From positions 124,001 through 188,000 of the forward strand of contig NZ_NMUL01000031.1 in the NCBI RefSeq assembly GCF_002234595.1: a stretch of DNA of 64,000 nucleotides, in the 5' to 3' direction. The notes under the pieces are model-generated. The model worked only from the letters and a program-made list of their open reading frames with translations, ran no database searches and was not told the DNA's origin. Position 1 is the stretch's first letter. Every line of letters begins with the position of its first letter. Of this stretch, positions 33,555 to 42,644 are shown piece after piece. The DNA comes from Amycolatopsis vastitatis. GTDB lineage: Bacteria; Actinomycetota; Actinomycetes; Mycobacteriales; Pseudonocardiaceae. The position numbers were made by a program, and so were the translations under genes.

Positions 33555-34157
33555 ATGGAACCGTTCACCCAGCACACCGGCGTCGGCGTCCCGCTGCGCC
33601 GGTCCAACGTGGACACCGACCAGATCATCCCGGCGGTCTACCTCAAGCGGGTGACCCGGACGGGCTTCGAGGACGGCCTGTTCGCCGCCTGGCGCGGCGA
33701 CGAGGACTTCATCCTCAACCAGGAGCCGTTCCGGAACGGCAGCGTGCTGGTGGCGGGGCCGGACTTCGGAACCGGTTCCTCCCGCGAGCACGCCGTCTGG
33801 GCCCTGATGGACTACGGCTTCAAGGTCGTCATCTCCGCCCGGTTCGCCGACATCTTCCGGGGCAACTCCGGCAAGGGCGGCCTGGTGGCCGCCCAGTGCG
33901 AGCAGCACGACGTCGAGCTGCTCTGGAAGCTGCTCGAGAACGAGCCGGGCACCGAGGTCACGGTCGACCTCGAGACCAAGACCGTGCGGGCCAAGGACTT
34001 CACCGCGCCGTTCCAGATCGACGACTACGTCCGCTGGCGGCTGCTGGAAGGTCTCGACGACATCGCGCTCACGTTGCGCCATGCCGGTGAGATCGACGCG
34101 TTCGAGGCGAGCCGCCCGTCCTGGAAGCCGACGACGACGCCGATCACCGCCGGCTAG
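33555..34157 (+). CDS. leuD: 3-isopropylmalate dehydratase small subunit
   Basis: The 200-residue swivel-domain subunit has NVDTDQIIPAVYLKRVTRTG and GPDFGTGSSREHAVWALMDYG, both diagnostic of LeuD. It forms the heterodimer with LeuC. ATG 33555 follows GAGGAG. The second HU gene follows after a hairpin, the same order as leuD-hupB in mycobacteria. Confidence 0.97.
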   Translation: MEPFTQHTGVGVPLRRSNVDTDQIIPAVYLKRVTRTGFEDGLFAAWRGDEDFILNQEPFRNGSVLVAGPDFGTGSSREHAVWALMDYGFKVVISARFADIFRGNSGKGGLVAAQCEQHDVELLWKLLENEPGTEVTVDLETKTVRAKDFTAPFQIDDYVRWRLLEGLDDIALTLRHAGEIDAFEASRPSWKPTTTPITAG

Positions 34158-34166
34158 CCCGGCCCG

Positions 34167-34220
34167 CCGGTGCGCGGGGGTGGATCCGTTGCCTGATCAG
34201 GCGTTCCGCCCCCGCACCGG
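34167..34220 (+). terminator. Hairpin after leuD
   Basis: CCGGTGC plus GGGGG (34167-34180, with a two-base bulge) pairs with CCCCC plus GCACCGG (34209-34220). The loop contains the self-complementary GCCTGATCAGGC. There is no T tract. Confidence 0.6.
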
Positions 34221-34320
34221 CCTCGTCCGCGGCCGCGGGCACCCACCGAACGGTCCTGGCGAAGGCTTCCTTCGCGAGGCGGAACCCGTCCCGGGACAAG
34301 GGAAAGATTCCGCGTACCGT

Positions 34321-34347
34321 TTGGAATTTGTGCTGCCTTGGTAATAC
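34321..34347 (+). promoter_or_regulatory. Promoter of HU paralogue 2
   Basis: TTGGAA (34321-34326) and TAATAC (34342-34347) are 15 bases apart, within the same sequence context as the promoter of paralogue 1. GGCGGAACCCG at 34278 is also shared. Confidence 0.5.
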
Positions 34348-34406
34348 CGTGTCGCTAAGTCGGCCGACGCGGCCGTGGACGGGTAGTTCCTTCTTGGAGG
34401 ACTGGA

Positions 34407-35102
34407 ATGGCCAACAAGGCCCAGCTTATCGAGGCGCTGACGGAGCGCCTGGGCGACAAGAAGGCCGCTTCCGAGGCGGTCGACGGTCTGGTCGACATCA
34501 TCATCCGGACGGTCAACAAGGGCGAAAAGGTCAACATCACCGGCTTCGGGGTGTTCGAGAAGCGCGCCCGCGCGGCGCGGACCGCCCGGAACCCGCGGAC
34601 CGGTGAGGCGGTGCGGGTCAAGAAGACCAACGTGCCGGCTTTCCGCGCCGGGACCACCTTCAAGGACGTGATCTCCGGCGCGAAGAAGCTGCCGAAGGCG
34701 ACCCCGGTCAAGCGCGCCACGACGGGCACCCGCACCGCGGCAGCCACGGCGACGACGTCCCGCACGGCCGCGGCCAAGCCCGCGACCACGCGCTCGACGA
34801 CGACGCGCACCCGCGCGACGGCGGCAAAGCCCGCGGCCACGCGGACGACGGCGGCCAAGGCGGCCCCGAAGACCACGGCGGCGAAGTCCACCACGACGCG
34901 GGCGAAGGCGGCTCCGAGGACAACGGCGGCGAAGACCACGGCGGCGAAGGCCACGACCGCCGCGAAGCCGACGGCCGCGAAGACGACCACGGCCCGGAAG
35001 ACCACGGCGGCCAAGACCACGGCAGCCAAGACCACGGCGGCCAAGACCACGACCGCCAAGGCCCCGGCCAGGCGCACCTCGACGGCGGCGAAGAAGGACT
35101 GA
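34407..35102 (+). CDS. hupB: HU-family DNA-binding protein with histone-H1-like tail (paralogue 2)
   Basis: The protein is 231 residues, with an HU domain (1-~95, MANKAQLIEALTERLGDKKA) and a long KTTAAK-type basic tail ending TSTAAKKD. It organises the nucleoid and may bind DNA gaps, iron or RNA as reported for mycobacterial HupB. This copy sits in the conserved leuCD-hupB-mutT1-ppk order, so it is the likely orthologue, and the copy at 19262 is the extra one. The start has GGAGGA upstream. The tail is made almost only of Ala, Lys, Thr and Arg. Confidence 0.95.
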   Translation: MANKAQLIEALTERLGDKKAASEAVDGLVDIIIRTVNKGEKVNITGFGVFEKRARAARTARNPRTGEAVRVKKTNVPAFRAGTTFKDVISGAKKLPKATPVKRATTGTRTAAATATTSRTAAAKPATTRSTTTRTRATAAKPAATRTTAAKAAPKTTAAKSTTTRAKAAPRTTAAKTTAAKATTAAKPTAAKTTTARKTTAAKTTAAKTTAAKTTTAKAPARRTSTAAKKD

Positions 35103-35189
35103 CCCGCCCGAAACTGTCGGACCCCTGCGGTAACGTGAAATCCGGGGGTCCCCCTGGCGGGCGACCCGCCGCCAGGCGAGCGGTTTTTC

Positions 35190-35226
35190 GGCAGGGCCCC
35201 GCGCGGATGTCGCGCGGGGCCCTGCC
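35190..35226 (+). terminator. Terminator of HU paralogue 2
   Basis: GGCAGGGCCCCGCGC (35190-35204) pairs perfectly over 15 bp with 35212-35226 around a 7-base loop. There is no T tract after it. Confidence 0.75.
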
Positions 35227-35300
35227 GCGTCTCCGGGCCGGAAGCAATCCGCAGACCCCGTTCTCCTCGCGCCCGCGTACCTGATCAGCCGTACCGAGAC

Positions 35301-35470
35301 GGCAGTCGGCGTACCCGTATGGTCGGTTCGCGTACCTGCGCGGTCGACTCGCGTACCCAGACGGTCGGCTCGCGTACTCGAGTGGTCGGCTCGCGAACCG
35401 ACCGTCCAGATACGCGAGCCGACTCTTCCGGTGCGCGAACCGACCGTCCAGGTACGCGAACCGACCGTCC
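35301..35470. repeat. 21-bp iterons forming a large dyad upstream of the SARP gene
   Basis: About four forward units of the type GGTCGGCTCGCGTAC... start at 35301, 35321, 35342 and 35363. A central palindrome follows (35384-35403, centre TCGCGA), then inverted units begin at 35400, 35421, 35442 and 35463. The period is 21 bases apart from the first unit (20). The rest of the 35103-35652 gap shows only the HU terminator. The period being a multiple of three keeps spurious long frames open here. Confidence 0.9.
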
Positions 35471-35652
35471 GGGGCGTGCGGCGGTCGCCGCGGAGAGACG
35501 ACCGAGGGCCGAGGATCGCCGCCCGTATACCACCCGCACGGCGGAACCCCGCGCCCGAAAGCGGTTCCGCCGAATTTCCCGAACTCGCTTGAGCGCCCGG
35601 CCGAGTGATGCCACGCTGCCTTCCTCGGGGCCCGCGTCCGGCGGGGCCGGCG

Positions 35653-38448
35653 GTGCGCGAGGCGAACCTGGGGGCGACCACCATCGACATCCGGCTACTC
35701 GGCCCGTTCCAGGTGCTCGTCGACGGTTCGCCGGTCGTGCTGACCAGTTCCCGTCAGCGCGCGCTGCTCGCGACCCTCGCGTTGGCCGCCGGCCGGCTGG
35801 TGTCGATCGACGCCCTCGCCCGCGGGGTGTGGGGCGAAACGCCGCCCGCGCACATCCGGGGCAGCCTCCAGACCTACGTCATGCGGCTGCGCCGGCTCTG
35901 CGGCGAAGACACCGTCGTCACCGAACCGGACGGCTACCGGCTGGTCGTCGACCCGTCCCGGGTGGACGCCCTGCGGTTCCTCCGCACCCTCGACCGGGCC
36001 GCGGCCACGACGGATTCGGCGCGCCGCCGGGATCTGCTCACCACCGCGCTCGCCACTTGGAGCGGCGCTCCTCTCGAAGGCGTGGGATCGCCCGCGCTCA
36101 CCGCGGAATGGGGACCGCTGCTGACCGAGCGCTACCTCTTCGCCGTGGAACAGCGCATCGACCTCGACTCCGGGCTCGTCCCCGACGCGCGGCTCGTCGC
36201 GGAGCTGACCGACCTCGTCGCCCAGCACCCGCTGCGGGAGTCGTTGTGGGAACGGCTGGTCCGGGCCCTCGCCCGCTCCGGGCGCCGCGCCGAAGCGCTG
36301 GCCCGCTACGCCGGGCTTCGCGCGTTGCTGGCCGACGAACTGGGTGTCGAGCCGGGCGAAGGGTTACGCCGCCTGCACGCCGAACTGCTCGCCGTGGACG
36401 CCGAACCCGCCGTCCACACCGTTCCGCGGCAACTGCCCTTCGACGTCGCCGGGTTCACCGGCCGCGGCCCGGAACTCGCCGAACTGGACCGGCTGCCGCC
36501 GGGCGGGGCCTCCGGCATCGTCGTCATCGAAGGCACGGCGGGGGTCGGGAAGACGTCGCTGGCCGTGCACTGGTCCCACCGCGTCCGCGACCGCTTCCCC
36601 GGCGGCCAGCTGTTCCTCGACCTGCGCGGCCATTCCGCCGAAACCCCCGTCACGCCGGACGTCGCGCTGGCCGGCTTCCTGCGCGCCCTCGGCGTCCCGT
36701 CCGATTCCGTGCCTTCCACAGTGGAGGAACGCTCGGCGCTGCTGCGCAGCAGGCTGGCCGGCAGCCGCACCCTGATGCTGCTCGACAACGCCCGCGACGC
36801 CGACCAGGTCCGCCCGCTCCTGCCCGGAACGGGCAACCTCGTCGTCGTGACCAGCCGCAACCAGCTGCGCGGGCTCGTCGCCCGCGACGGCGCCCGCCGC
36901 ATCGCCTTGCGCTCCTTCGACGACCGCGACGCCACCGCGTTGCTCGCCGGCAGTGTCGGCCCGCAGCGCCTCGCCGCCGAGCCCGGCGCGGTCGCCGAAC
37001 TCGTCCAGCTCTGCGGCCGGCTGCCGCTGGCGCTGGCCCTCGCCGGGGAACGCGCCTCCCGGTTTTCCGGCGTTTCGCTCGCCGGGATCGTCGAAGAACT
37101 GCGCGACCAGCGGCTGCGGCTCGACACCTTGCGAGACCCCGAGGACGCCGGCACCGACCTGCGGGCCGCGTTCTCCTGGTCCTACAAGGCACTGCGCCCG
37201 GCCGCGGCTCGCTTCTTCCGCTTGCTCGGCCTCCACCCCGGGCACGGCTTCAGCCTGTCCTCGGCCGCCGCGCTCGCCGGCGTCGACGTGCGCGAGGCCC
37301 GCGAACTCGCCGACCAGCTCGCCGCCGCGCACCTGCTCAACCAGCCCCGCACCGACCGCTACCAGTTCCACGACCTGCTGCGTGTCTACGCCGCCGAGCT
37401 GGTCGAAACCGAAACGACGCCTGCCGAACGCGCCGCGGCCTTGCGGCGGCTCCTCGACTGGTACCTCGCCAGCGTCGCCGAAGCGAACAAGCTCGTCCGC
37501 CCCGACCTGCTCACCGAGGACATCACCCTCGACCCGCCGCCGCTGCCCGCCGTCCGGTTCACCCAGCACGAACAGACGACCGCCTGGTACACGACCGAAC
37601 GCCCGGCCCTCACCGCGCTCGTCGGCATCGCCGCCGGCCACGGCTGGACCGCGCACGCCTGGAAGCTCGCGTGGCTCCTGCGCGGGTTCTTCGCCGAACG
37701 CCACGACCGCGACGACTGGATCACCACCGCGCGCACGGCCGTCACCGCCACCCGCGACGCCGGCGACAGCACCGGCCTCCAGTACAGCGCCAACAACCTC
37801 GGCTCCGCCTACCTGCGCACCCTCCAGCCCGACAAGGCACTCGAAGCGCTCGAGGAAGCCCGCGCCGCCTCCGAGGCCGGCGAAGGAACCGCGCTGACGG
37901 TGGCGATCCTCTCGAACCTCGCCGGCGCCTACTACGTCCGTGCCGAATACGCCGAAGCCGAACGGCACGCGCTCCAAGCCGTCCACCTCGCCCGCGACCA
38001 CGGCCAGCGCACGTTCGTCCCCCACGCACTCCTCAACGTCAGCGCCAGCCGCATCGGCCTCCACGACTACGACCACGCGGCCGAAGCCGCCCAAGCGGCC
38101 CACGAAGCCTTCGCCGAGCTCGGCGACCGCTACCACGCGGCGCTGGCCCTCGGAAACGTCGCCGAAGCCCTCGCCGGAGCAGGCAGGCACGACGAAGCGG
38201 AGAAGGCAGGCAGCGACGCCCTCGCCGAACTGAAGGACCTCAACGCCGCTTACGGCACGATCGACGTCCGCATCACCCTCGGCCGCCTCAAACACCGCAC
38301 CGGACGCTTCGCCGAAGCAAGCCGCCACTGGGCCGAGGCACTGACGGTCAGCCAGCGCCTCGGAGACCCCCGCGTGACGGAGATCCAAGCCCTGCTGGCC
38401 ACAGTGCCGACAGAAAGGCCCTCGCCCGGGGATGCGCCGTACCCCTAG
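35653..38448 (+). CDS. SARP-family regulator with NB-ARC ATPase and TPR domains (AfsR-like)
   Basis: The ~931-residue protein begins with an OmpR-like winged helix (IDIRLLGPFQVLVDGSPVVL) and a bacterial transcriptional activation domain to about residue 240. An NTPase follows with Walker A EGTAGVGKTSLA (near residue 295), LMLLDNARDADQVRPLLPGT and GRLPLALALAGE. TPR repeats occupy the last ~230 residues. AfsR-type SARPs activate secondary-metabolite genes. GTG 35653 is used; GTG 35605 or ATG 35608 are possible. A remarkable iteron array lies just upstream. The target genes are not in the window. Confidence 0.92.
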   Translation: MREANLGATTIDIRLLGPFQVLVDGSPVVLTSSRQRALLATLALAAGRLVSIDALARGVWGETPPAHIRGSLQTYVMRLRRLCGEDTVVTEPDGYRLVVDPSRVDALRFLRTLDRAAATTDSARRRDLLTTALATWSGAPLEGVGSPALTAEWGPLLTERYLFAVEQRIDLDSGLVPDARLVAELTDLVAQHPLRESLWERLVRALARSGRRAEALARYAGLRALLADELGVEPGEGLRRLHAELLAVDAEPAVHTVPRQLPFDVAGFTGRGPELAELDRLPPGGASGIVVIEGTAGVGKTSLAVHWSHRVRDRFPGGQLFLDLRGHSAETPVTPDVALAGFLRALGVPSDSVPSTVEERSALLRSRLAGSRTLMLLDNARDADQVRPLLPGTGNLVVVTSRNQLRGLVARDGARRIALRSFDDRDATALLAGSVGPQRLAAEPGAVAELVQLCGRLPLALALAGERASRFSGVSLAGIVEELRDQRLRLDTLRDPEDAGTDLRAAFSWSYKALRPAAARFFRLLGLHPGHGFSLSSAAALAGVDVREARELADQLAAAHLLNQPRTDRYQFHDLLRVYAAELVETETTPAERAAALRRLLDWYLASVAEANKLVRPDLLTEDITLDPPPLPAVRFTQHEQTTAWYTTERPALTALVGIAAGHGWTAHAWKLAWLLRGFFAERHDRDDWITTARTAVTATRDAGDSTGLQYSANNLGSAYLRTLQPDKALEALEEARAASEAGEGTALTVAILSNLAGAYYVRAEYAEAERHALQAVHLARDHGQRTFVPHALLNVSASRIGLHDYDHAAEAAQAAHEAFAELGDRYHAALALGNVAEALAGAGRHDEAEKAGSDALAELKDLNAAYGTIDVRITLGRLKHRTGRFAEASRHWAEALTVSQRLGDPRVTEIQALLATVPTERPSPGDAPYP

Positions 38449-38502
38449 CCCGGCGCAGCCCGGCGGGACCCGGAACAAGTACACCAAGATCGACTGTCAG
38501 GA

Positions 38503-38520
38503 CGCTGTCTCGTGACAGCG
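38503..38520. terminator. Short hairpin between SARP gene and mutT1
   Basis: CGCTGTC (38503-38509) pairs with GACAGCG (38514-38520) around TCGT. It lies between convergent genes. Confidence 0.5.
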
Positions 38521-38536
38521 GGGTGCGGACCCGCGC

Positions 38537-39490
38537 TCAGGGGCGGCTGGGGGAGGGGGCCGGGAGCGCGCTCGGGTGGTAGTCCGCGGCCAGGAGCAGC
38601 GGGCCTTCCTCGGCCGTCGGCGGGCGGAACGACAGGACCCAGAACGAGCCCTTCTTGCTCGGCACCACTCCGCCGCGCGCCGCCGAAAGCTCCACGCCGT
38701 CGCGGTCCGCCAAAGCGCTCACCAGGTCCGGGATCACGCCGCCCTGGCTGCACACCACCGGCGTCCCGCCGTCGCCTGCCACCGCCAGCAACCGCGCCAC
38801 GCCCAGGACCGGGTCCGGCCAATAGCCTTCTTCCGACAACAACGGTTCGTGCCGCACTTCGCCGCCGGCGTCCTCCGCGACGCCGTGCACCGTTTGCACG
38901 CACCGTAGCCGTGGCGCCGACAACACCCGGTCCGGTCCGAACAACCCCAGCACCCGCCGCAACGCCGCCGCCTGCCGCAGTCCCGCCTCCGACAACGGCC
39001 GCAGGTCGTCGTCGCCCGACCACGCGTCCCGCTTGCCCGCCTTCGCGTGCCGCACCAGCAGCACCGTCGTCAGGCCCATCGGCAGCTCGCAGAAGGCCCG
39101 CAGCACCCGCACGTCCTCCGGCCGCGTCAGCGCTTTCTCCGCCGCCGTGGGCTCCAGCCAGCGCAGCTCGTCGACCTCGTCGTTCGCCACGAACTCGCCG
39201 GAGACCGCTTCCGCGGCGAAGTAGTCGACCGTCTTCGGCACCGTCCCGGAGCCGTGGCGCGACGGCACCGGGTACTCCGTCCGGGCCAGGTAGCGGCCGA
39301 GCACCACGGTGAACCCGGTCTCTTCCCGCACCTCGCGCACCGCGGCCTCGGCGATCGTCTCGCCCGGGTCGAGCTTTCCCTTCGGCAACGACCAGTCGCC
39401 GTACCGCGGGCGGTGGACCAGGGCGACCTCCGTCGCCCGCCCGGCGCGGCGCCACAGCACCGCGCCGGCCGCCCGTACCTCCTGGGTCAT
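38537..39490 (-). CDS. mutT1: NUDIX hydrolase/histidine phosphatase fusion (MutT1-like)
   Basis: The 317-residue protein joins an N-terminal NUDIX domain (GKLDPGETIAEAAVREVREE, matching GX5EX7REUXEE) to a C-terminal histidine-phosphatase domain (VLLVRHAKAGKRDAWSG). MutT1 of mycobacteria has this fusion; it hydrolyses 8-oxo-GTP/dGTP and diadenosine polyphosphates. ATG 39490 overlaps the ppk stop as ATGA, so it is translated with ppk. The ppk-mutT1 pairing matches the mycobacterial order. Confidence 0.93.
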   Translation of the reverse strand: MTQEVRAAGAVLWRRAGRATEVALVHRPRYGDWSLPKGKLDPGETIAEAAVREVREETGFTVVLGRYLARTEYPVPSRHGSGTVPKTVDYFAAEAVSGEFVANDEVDELRWLEPTAAEKALTRPEDVRVLRAFCELPMGLTTVLLVRHAKAGKRDAWSGDDDLRPLSEAGLRQAAALRRVLGLFGPDRVLSAPRLRCVQTVHGVAEDAGGEVRHEPLLSEEGYWPDPVLGVARLLAVAGDGGTPVVCSQGGVIPDLVSALADRDGVELSAARGGVVPSKKGSFWVLSFRPPTAEEGPLLLAADYHPSALPAPSPSRP

Positions 39491-41910
39491 CCGGCGGCCC
39501 CGTGGAGCTTCGCCAGTTCGACCTGGTGGTCCCGCACGCGCGAGCCGCCCGCCGGGAACGGTGCCCATTCGCCGCTCGCGGTCAGCACCCAGCACCGCGT
39601 CTCCGGATCCAGCGCCGAGTCGAAGATGTTGTCGAGCTGCGCGGTCAGCTTCGGGTCCTTCACCCGCACCAGCGCCTCGATCCGCCGGTCCAGGTTCCGG
39701 TGCATCATGTCCGCGCTGCCGATCCAGTGCGTGCCGCCCGCGCGGAAGTGGAAGACGCGCGAGTGCTCCAGGAACCGGCCCAGGATCGACCGGACGTGGA
39801 TGTTCTCGGAAAGCCCTTCGACGCCGGGCTTCAGCGTGCAGATTCCGCGCACCACGATCTCGACCGGCACCCCGGCCTGTGACGCGTGGTAGAGCGCGTC
39901 GATGATCTGCTCGTCGACCAGCGAGTTGCACTTGATCCGGATGCCGGCCTGCTGCCCGGCCCTGGCCAGCTCGATCTCCTCGCCGATCGCCCGCACGATG
40001 CCGCGGCGGATCCCGTGCGGCGAGGTCAGGATCGTCCGGTAGGTGTCCTGCCGCGAGTAGCCGGTCAGCACGTTGAACAGGTCCGTGACGTCCGCGCCGA
40101 TGCTCGGGTCGGCGGTGAACAGGCCGATGTCCTCGTAGAGCCGCGCGGTCTTCGGGTTGTAGTTGCCGGTGCCGATGTGGCAGTACCGGCGGATGGTCGA
40201 GCCCTCCTGGCGCACGATCATCGACACCTTGCAGTGCGTCTTCAGCCCGACCAGTCCGTACACGACGTGCACGCCCGCGCGCTCCAGCGTCCGCGCCCAG
40301 GTGATGTTGGCCTGCTCGTCGAACCGCGCCTTGATCTCGACCAGCGCGACGACCTGCTTGCCCGCCTCGGCGGCGTCGATCAGCGCGTCGACGATCGGCG
40401 AGTCACCGGACGTCCGGTACAGCGTCTGCTTGATCGCGAGGACCTTCGAGTCGGCCGCCGCCTGCTCGATGAACCGCTGCACGCTGGTCGAGAACGAGTC
40501 GTAGGGGTGGTGCACCAGCACGTCGCCCTCGCGCAGCGTCGCGAAGACGCTCTTCGGCGTCTCGCGCTCGCCGAACGCCGGGTGCGTCGCCGGCACGAAC
40601 GGCCGGTCCTTCAGCTCCTTGCGGTCCACACCGGACAGCTGGTGCAGGCAGGTCAGGTCGAGCAGCCCGGGCACCTCGACGACGTCGGCCGGGTCGACGT
40701 CCAGCTCGCGCAGCAGCAGCTCGAGCATGTGCTCGCTCATGTCCTGCGCGACCTCGAGGCGCACCGGCGGGCCGAACCGGCGCTGCGCCAGCTCGCGCTC
40801 GAGGGCCTGCAGGAGGTCCTCGTCACGGTCCTCGTCGACCTCGAAGTCGGCGTTGCGGGTGACGCGGAAGACGTGGTGCTCGGTGACGTCCATCCCGGTG
40901 AACAGCTCGCCCAGGTGCGCGGAGATGAGCTCTTCGAGCGGCAGGAACGTCGCAGTCCGGCTGGTGCGCTCGGTCTCGACGCGCATCAGCCGCGGCACGT
41001 TGCTCGGCACCTTGACCCTGGCGAAGCGCTCGGTGCCGCCCTCCGGGTCGCGCACCGTGACCGCGAGGTTGAGCGACAGGCCCGAAATGTAGGGGAACGG
41101 GTGCGCCGGGTCGACGGCCAGCGGCGTCAGCACCGGGAAGATCTGCTCGGAGAAGTAGCTCGACAGCCGCAGCTGGTCGGCGCCGGACAGGTCCGTCCAG
41201 CCCACGATCCGGATGTCGTGCTCGGCCAGCTGCGGGCGCAGGTGCTTCTCGAACGCGCCGGTCTGCCGCTCGACCAGGTCCTGGTTGCGCTTGGAGATGT
41301 AGTCCAGCTGCTCGCGCGGGGTGAGCCCGTCCGCGCTGCGCACCAGCAGGCCGGTCTCGTCGCGGCGCTTCAGGCCGGCGACGCGGACCATGTAGAACTC
41401 GTCCAGATTGGACGCGAAGATGGCGAGGAACTTGGTCCGCTCCAGCAGCGGCTGCGACTCGTCCTCGGCCAGCGCGAGCACGCGGGCGTTGAAGTCCTGC
41501 CACGACAGCTCGCGGTTGAAGTACCGGTCGTCCGGCAGCGTCTCGACGGCGGTCGGCGCGGCGGTGACCGCGGGCGGCGCCGACGGCACGGCGCGGAACT
41601 CCTCGGCGCCGCGCGGGTTGCCCTGCGTGGAGCTGCGGCGCCGCGTCGTCGCCGGGGTGGCGGCGGCCGCGGTGGTCTTGCGGGTTCTCGCCTTGCCGGC
41701 GGTGGCACGGGCGGCGGTGTCGCGCGCGGTCGACTTCGACGGGACCTTCTTGGCCGTGGCCGGTTTCGCCGCCGCCGGTTTGACGGCGGCCGGTTTGGCC
41801 GTGCTCGCCCGGGCCGTCGTCTTCTTCGCCGTCTCCGAAGATTCGTTCGCCGGGTTCCGTCGCCTCCGCGGTGCGGGCGTGCTGCCGTCGTCTGTGCTCA
41901 CGGCCCCCAT
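39487..41910 (-). CDS. ppk: Polyphosphate kinase 1 with basic N-terminal extension
   Basis: PPK1 polymerises ATP gamma-phosphate into polyphosphate. The 807-residue protein has the core from about residue 127 (DDRYFNRELSWQDFNARVLA), RMLRV-type middle segments, the phosphorylated-His region THCKVSMIVRQEG, and YCHIGTGNYNPKTARLYEDI. Residues 1-~125 are an extra Lys/Ala/Thr/Arg-rich region (STAKPAAVKPAAAKPATAKK) much like the tails of the HU proteins in this window. Starts at ATG 41910 or GTG 41901 are possible. The stop overlaps mutT1 by four bases. Confidence 0.95.
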   Translation of the reverse strand: MGAVSTDDGSTPAPRRRRNPANESSETAKKTTARASTAKPAAVKPAAAKPATAKKVPSKSTARDTAARATAGKARTRKTTAAAATPATTRRRSSTQGNPRGAEEFRAVPSAPPAVTAAPTAVETLPDDRYFNRELSWQDFNARVLALAEDESQPLLERTKFLAIFASNLDEFYMVRVAGLKRRDETGLLVRSADGLTPREQLDYISKRNQDLVERQTGAFEKHLRPQLAEHDIRIVGWTDLSGADQLRLSSYFSEQIFPVLTPLAVDPAHPFPYISGLSLNLAVTVRDPEGGTERFARVKVPSNVPRLMRVETERTSRTATFLPLEELISAHLGELFTGMDVTEHHVFRVTRNADFEVDEDRDEDLLQALERELAQRRFGPPVRLEVAQDMSEHMLELLLRELDVDPADVVEVPGLLDLTCLHQLSGVDRKELKDRPFVPATHPAFGERETPKSVFATLREGDVLVHHPYDSFSTSVQRFIEQAAADSKVLAIKQTLYRTSGDSPIVDALIDAAEAGKQVVALVEIKARFDEQANITWARTLERAGVHVVYGLVGLKTHCKVSMIVRQEGSTIRRYCHIGTGNYNPKTARLYEDIGLFTADPSIGADVTDLFNVLTGYSRQDTYRTILTSPHGIRRGIVRAIGEEIELARAGQQAGIRIKCNSLVDEQIIDALYHASQAGVPVEIVVRGICTLKPGVEGLSENIHVRSILGRFLEHSRVFHFRAGGTHWIGSADMMHRNLDRRIEALVRVKDPKLTAQLDNIFDSALDPETRCWVLTASGEWAPFPAGGSRVRDHQVELAKLHGAAG

Positions 41911-41965
41911 TGTTCACTAAGCCACGCCGGATTGCGCAGGCCGCGGTGAAGGTCGGATGAACAGC

Positions 41966-42598
41966 TCAACGCGGTATCCCGTCCGGTTCGCCGAGGTGGG
42001 CGGCGGTGTGTTTTCCGACACCGAGCGCGCGGACGTGGGCGAGATCATCCGGGGTGTCGACGTCACTGCGCAGGGTCGGCAGAGCCTGGCCGAGCGGGAT
42101 CGCCCCGGACGCGGCGTGCTTCCGCGCCGAGCCGGGCCCGAAATCCGGGGCGAGGGGCTCGCCGGGCGCGGACAGCAGCAGGGTGGTGCCGGTGCCCTGG
42201 CGATCGGCGACGAAGGCCCGCCGCCCGGCGGCTTCCGTCAGGGCGGCCGTCAGGTCGCCGGCGCGCAGGGCCGGGAGATCGGCCTGGAGCGCGCCCACGA
42301 CGGCGCCCGGATCGTCGGCTTTCAGCAGGGCTTCGCCGTGGCGGAAGGCGGCGTTGAGGGTCCTTTCGCCGGACTCGGCGACGATCTCGACCCCGAGTTC
42401 GCCCAGCTCGGCGACGGCCAGCGGATCGGCCGCGACGAGCAGCACCCGCCGGACGCGCCCGGCCGAGACGACGGCGGCGAGCGTGTCGGCGGCGAGCGCC
42501 AGGACCAGCCCGGCATGACGGTCCGCCGCGACGGCACCACGCAGCCGCGACTTGCCGTCGCGGGGGTGTTTCATCGGCACGACCAGATCCACGTCCAC
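41966..42598 (-). CDS. cofC: 2-phospho-L-lactate/phosphoenolpyruvate guanylyltransferase
   Basis: The enzyme (CofC/FbiD) activates phosphoenolpyruvate or phospholactate with GTP in coenzyme F420 synthesis. The 210-residue protein opens DVDLVVPMKHPRDGKSRLRG, has VLLVAADPLAVAELGELG and ends with LPTLRSDVDTPDDLAHVRAL, typical of the family. GTG 42598 is chosen over the upstream ATG 42655 because TAAAGA ends a few bases before it, as for a leaderless message. The position next to ppk matches Rv2983 of mycobacteria. Two DnaA-box-like sites lie upstream. Confidence 0.9.
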   Translation of the reverse strand: MDVDLVVPMKHPRDGKSRLRGAVAADRHAGLVLALAADTLAAVVSAGRVRRVLLVAADPLAVAELGELGVEIVAESGERTLNAAFRHGEALLKADDPGAVVGALQADLPALRAGDLTAALTEAAGRRAFVADRQGTGTTLLLSAPGEPLAPDFGPGSARKHAASGAIPLGQALPTLRSDVDTPDDLAHVRALGVGKHTAAHLGEPDGIPR

Positions 42599-42644
42599 CC
42601 GTCCATCTTTACCGGAAAGGCGCGACGGGTGCGGCCGCCGGACG

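Noticed and set aside
35301..35470. CRISPR array
   Set aside because: The units are contiguous with a 21-base period and no unique spacers, and they switch orientation; no cas genes are present.
34197..35690. A 497-codon minus-strand frame opposite the second HU gene
   Set aside because: Its repeats are the complement of the HU tail and of the iterons; there is no independent coding signal.
35319..38582. A 1087-codon plus-strand frame across the iterons and the SARP gene
   Set aside because: It is Arg/Pro-rich shadow coding in another frame of the SARP gene; the 21-base period merely keeps it open. The SARP frame has clear domains.
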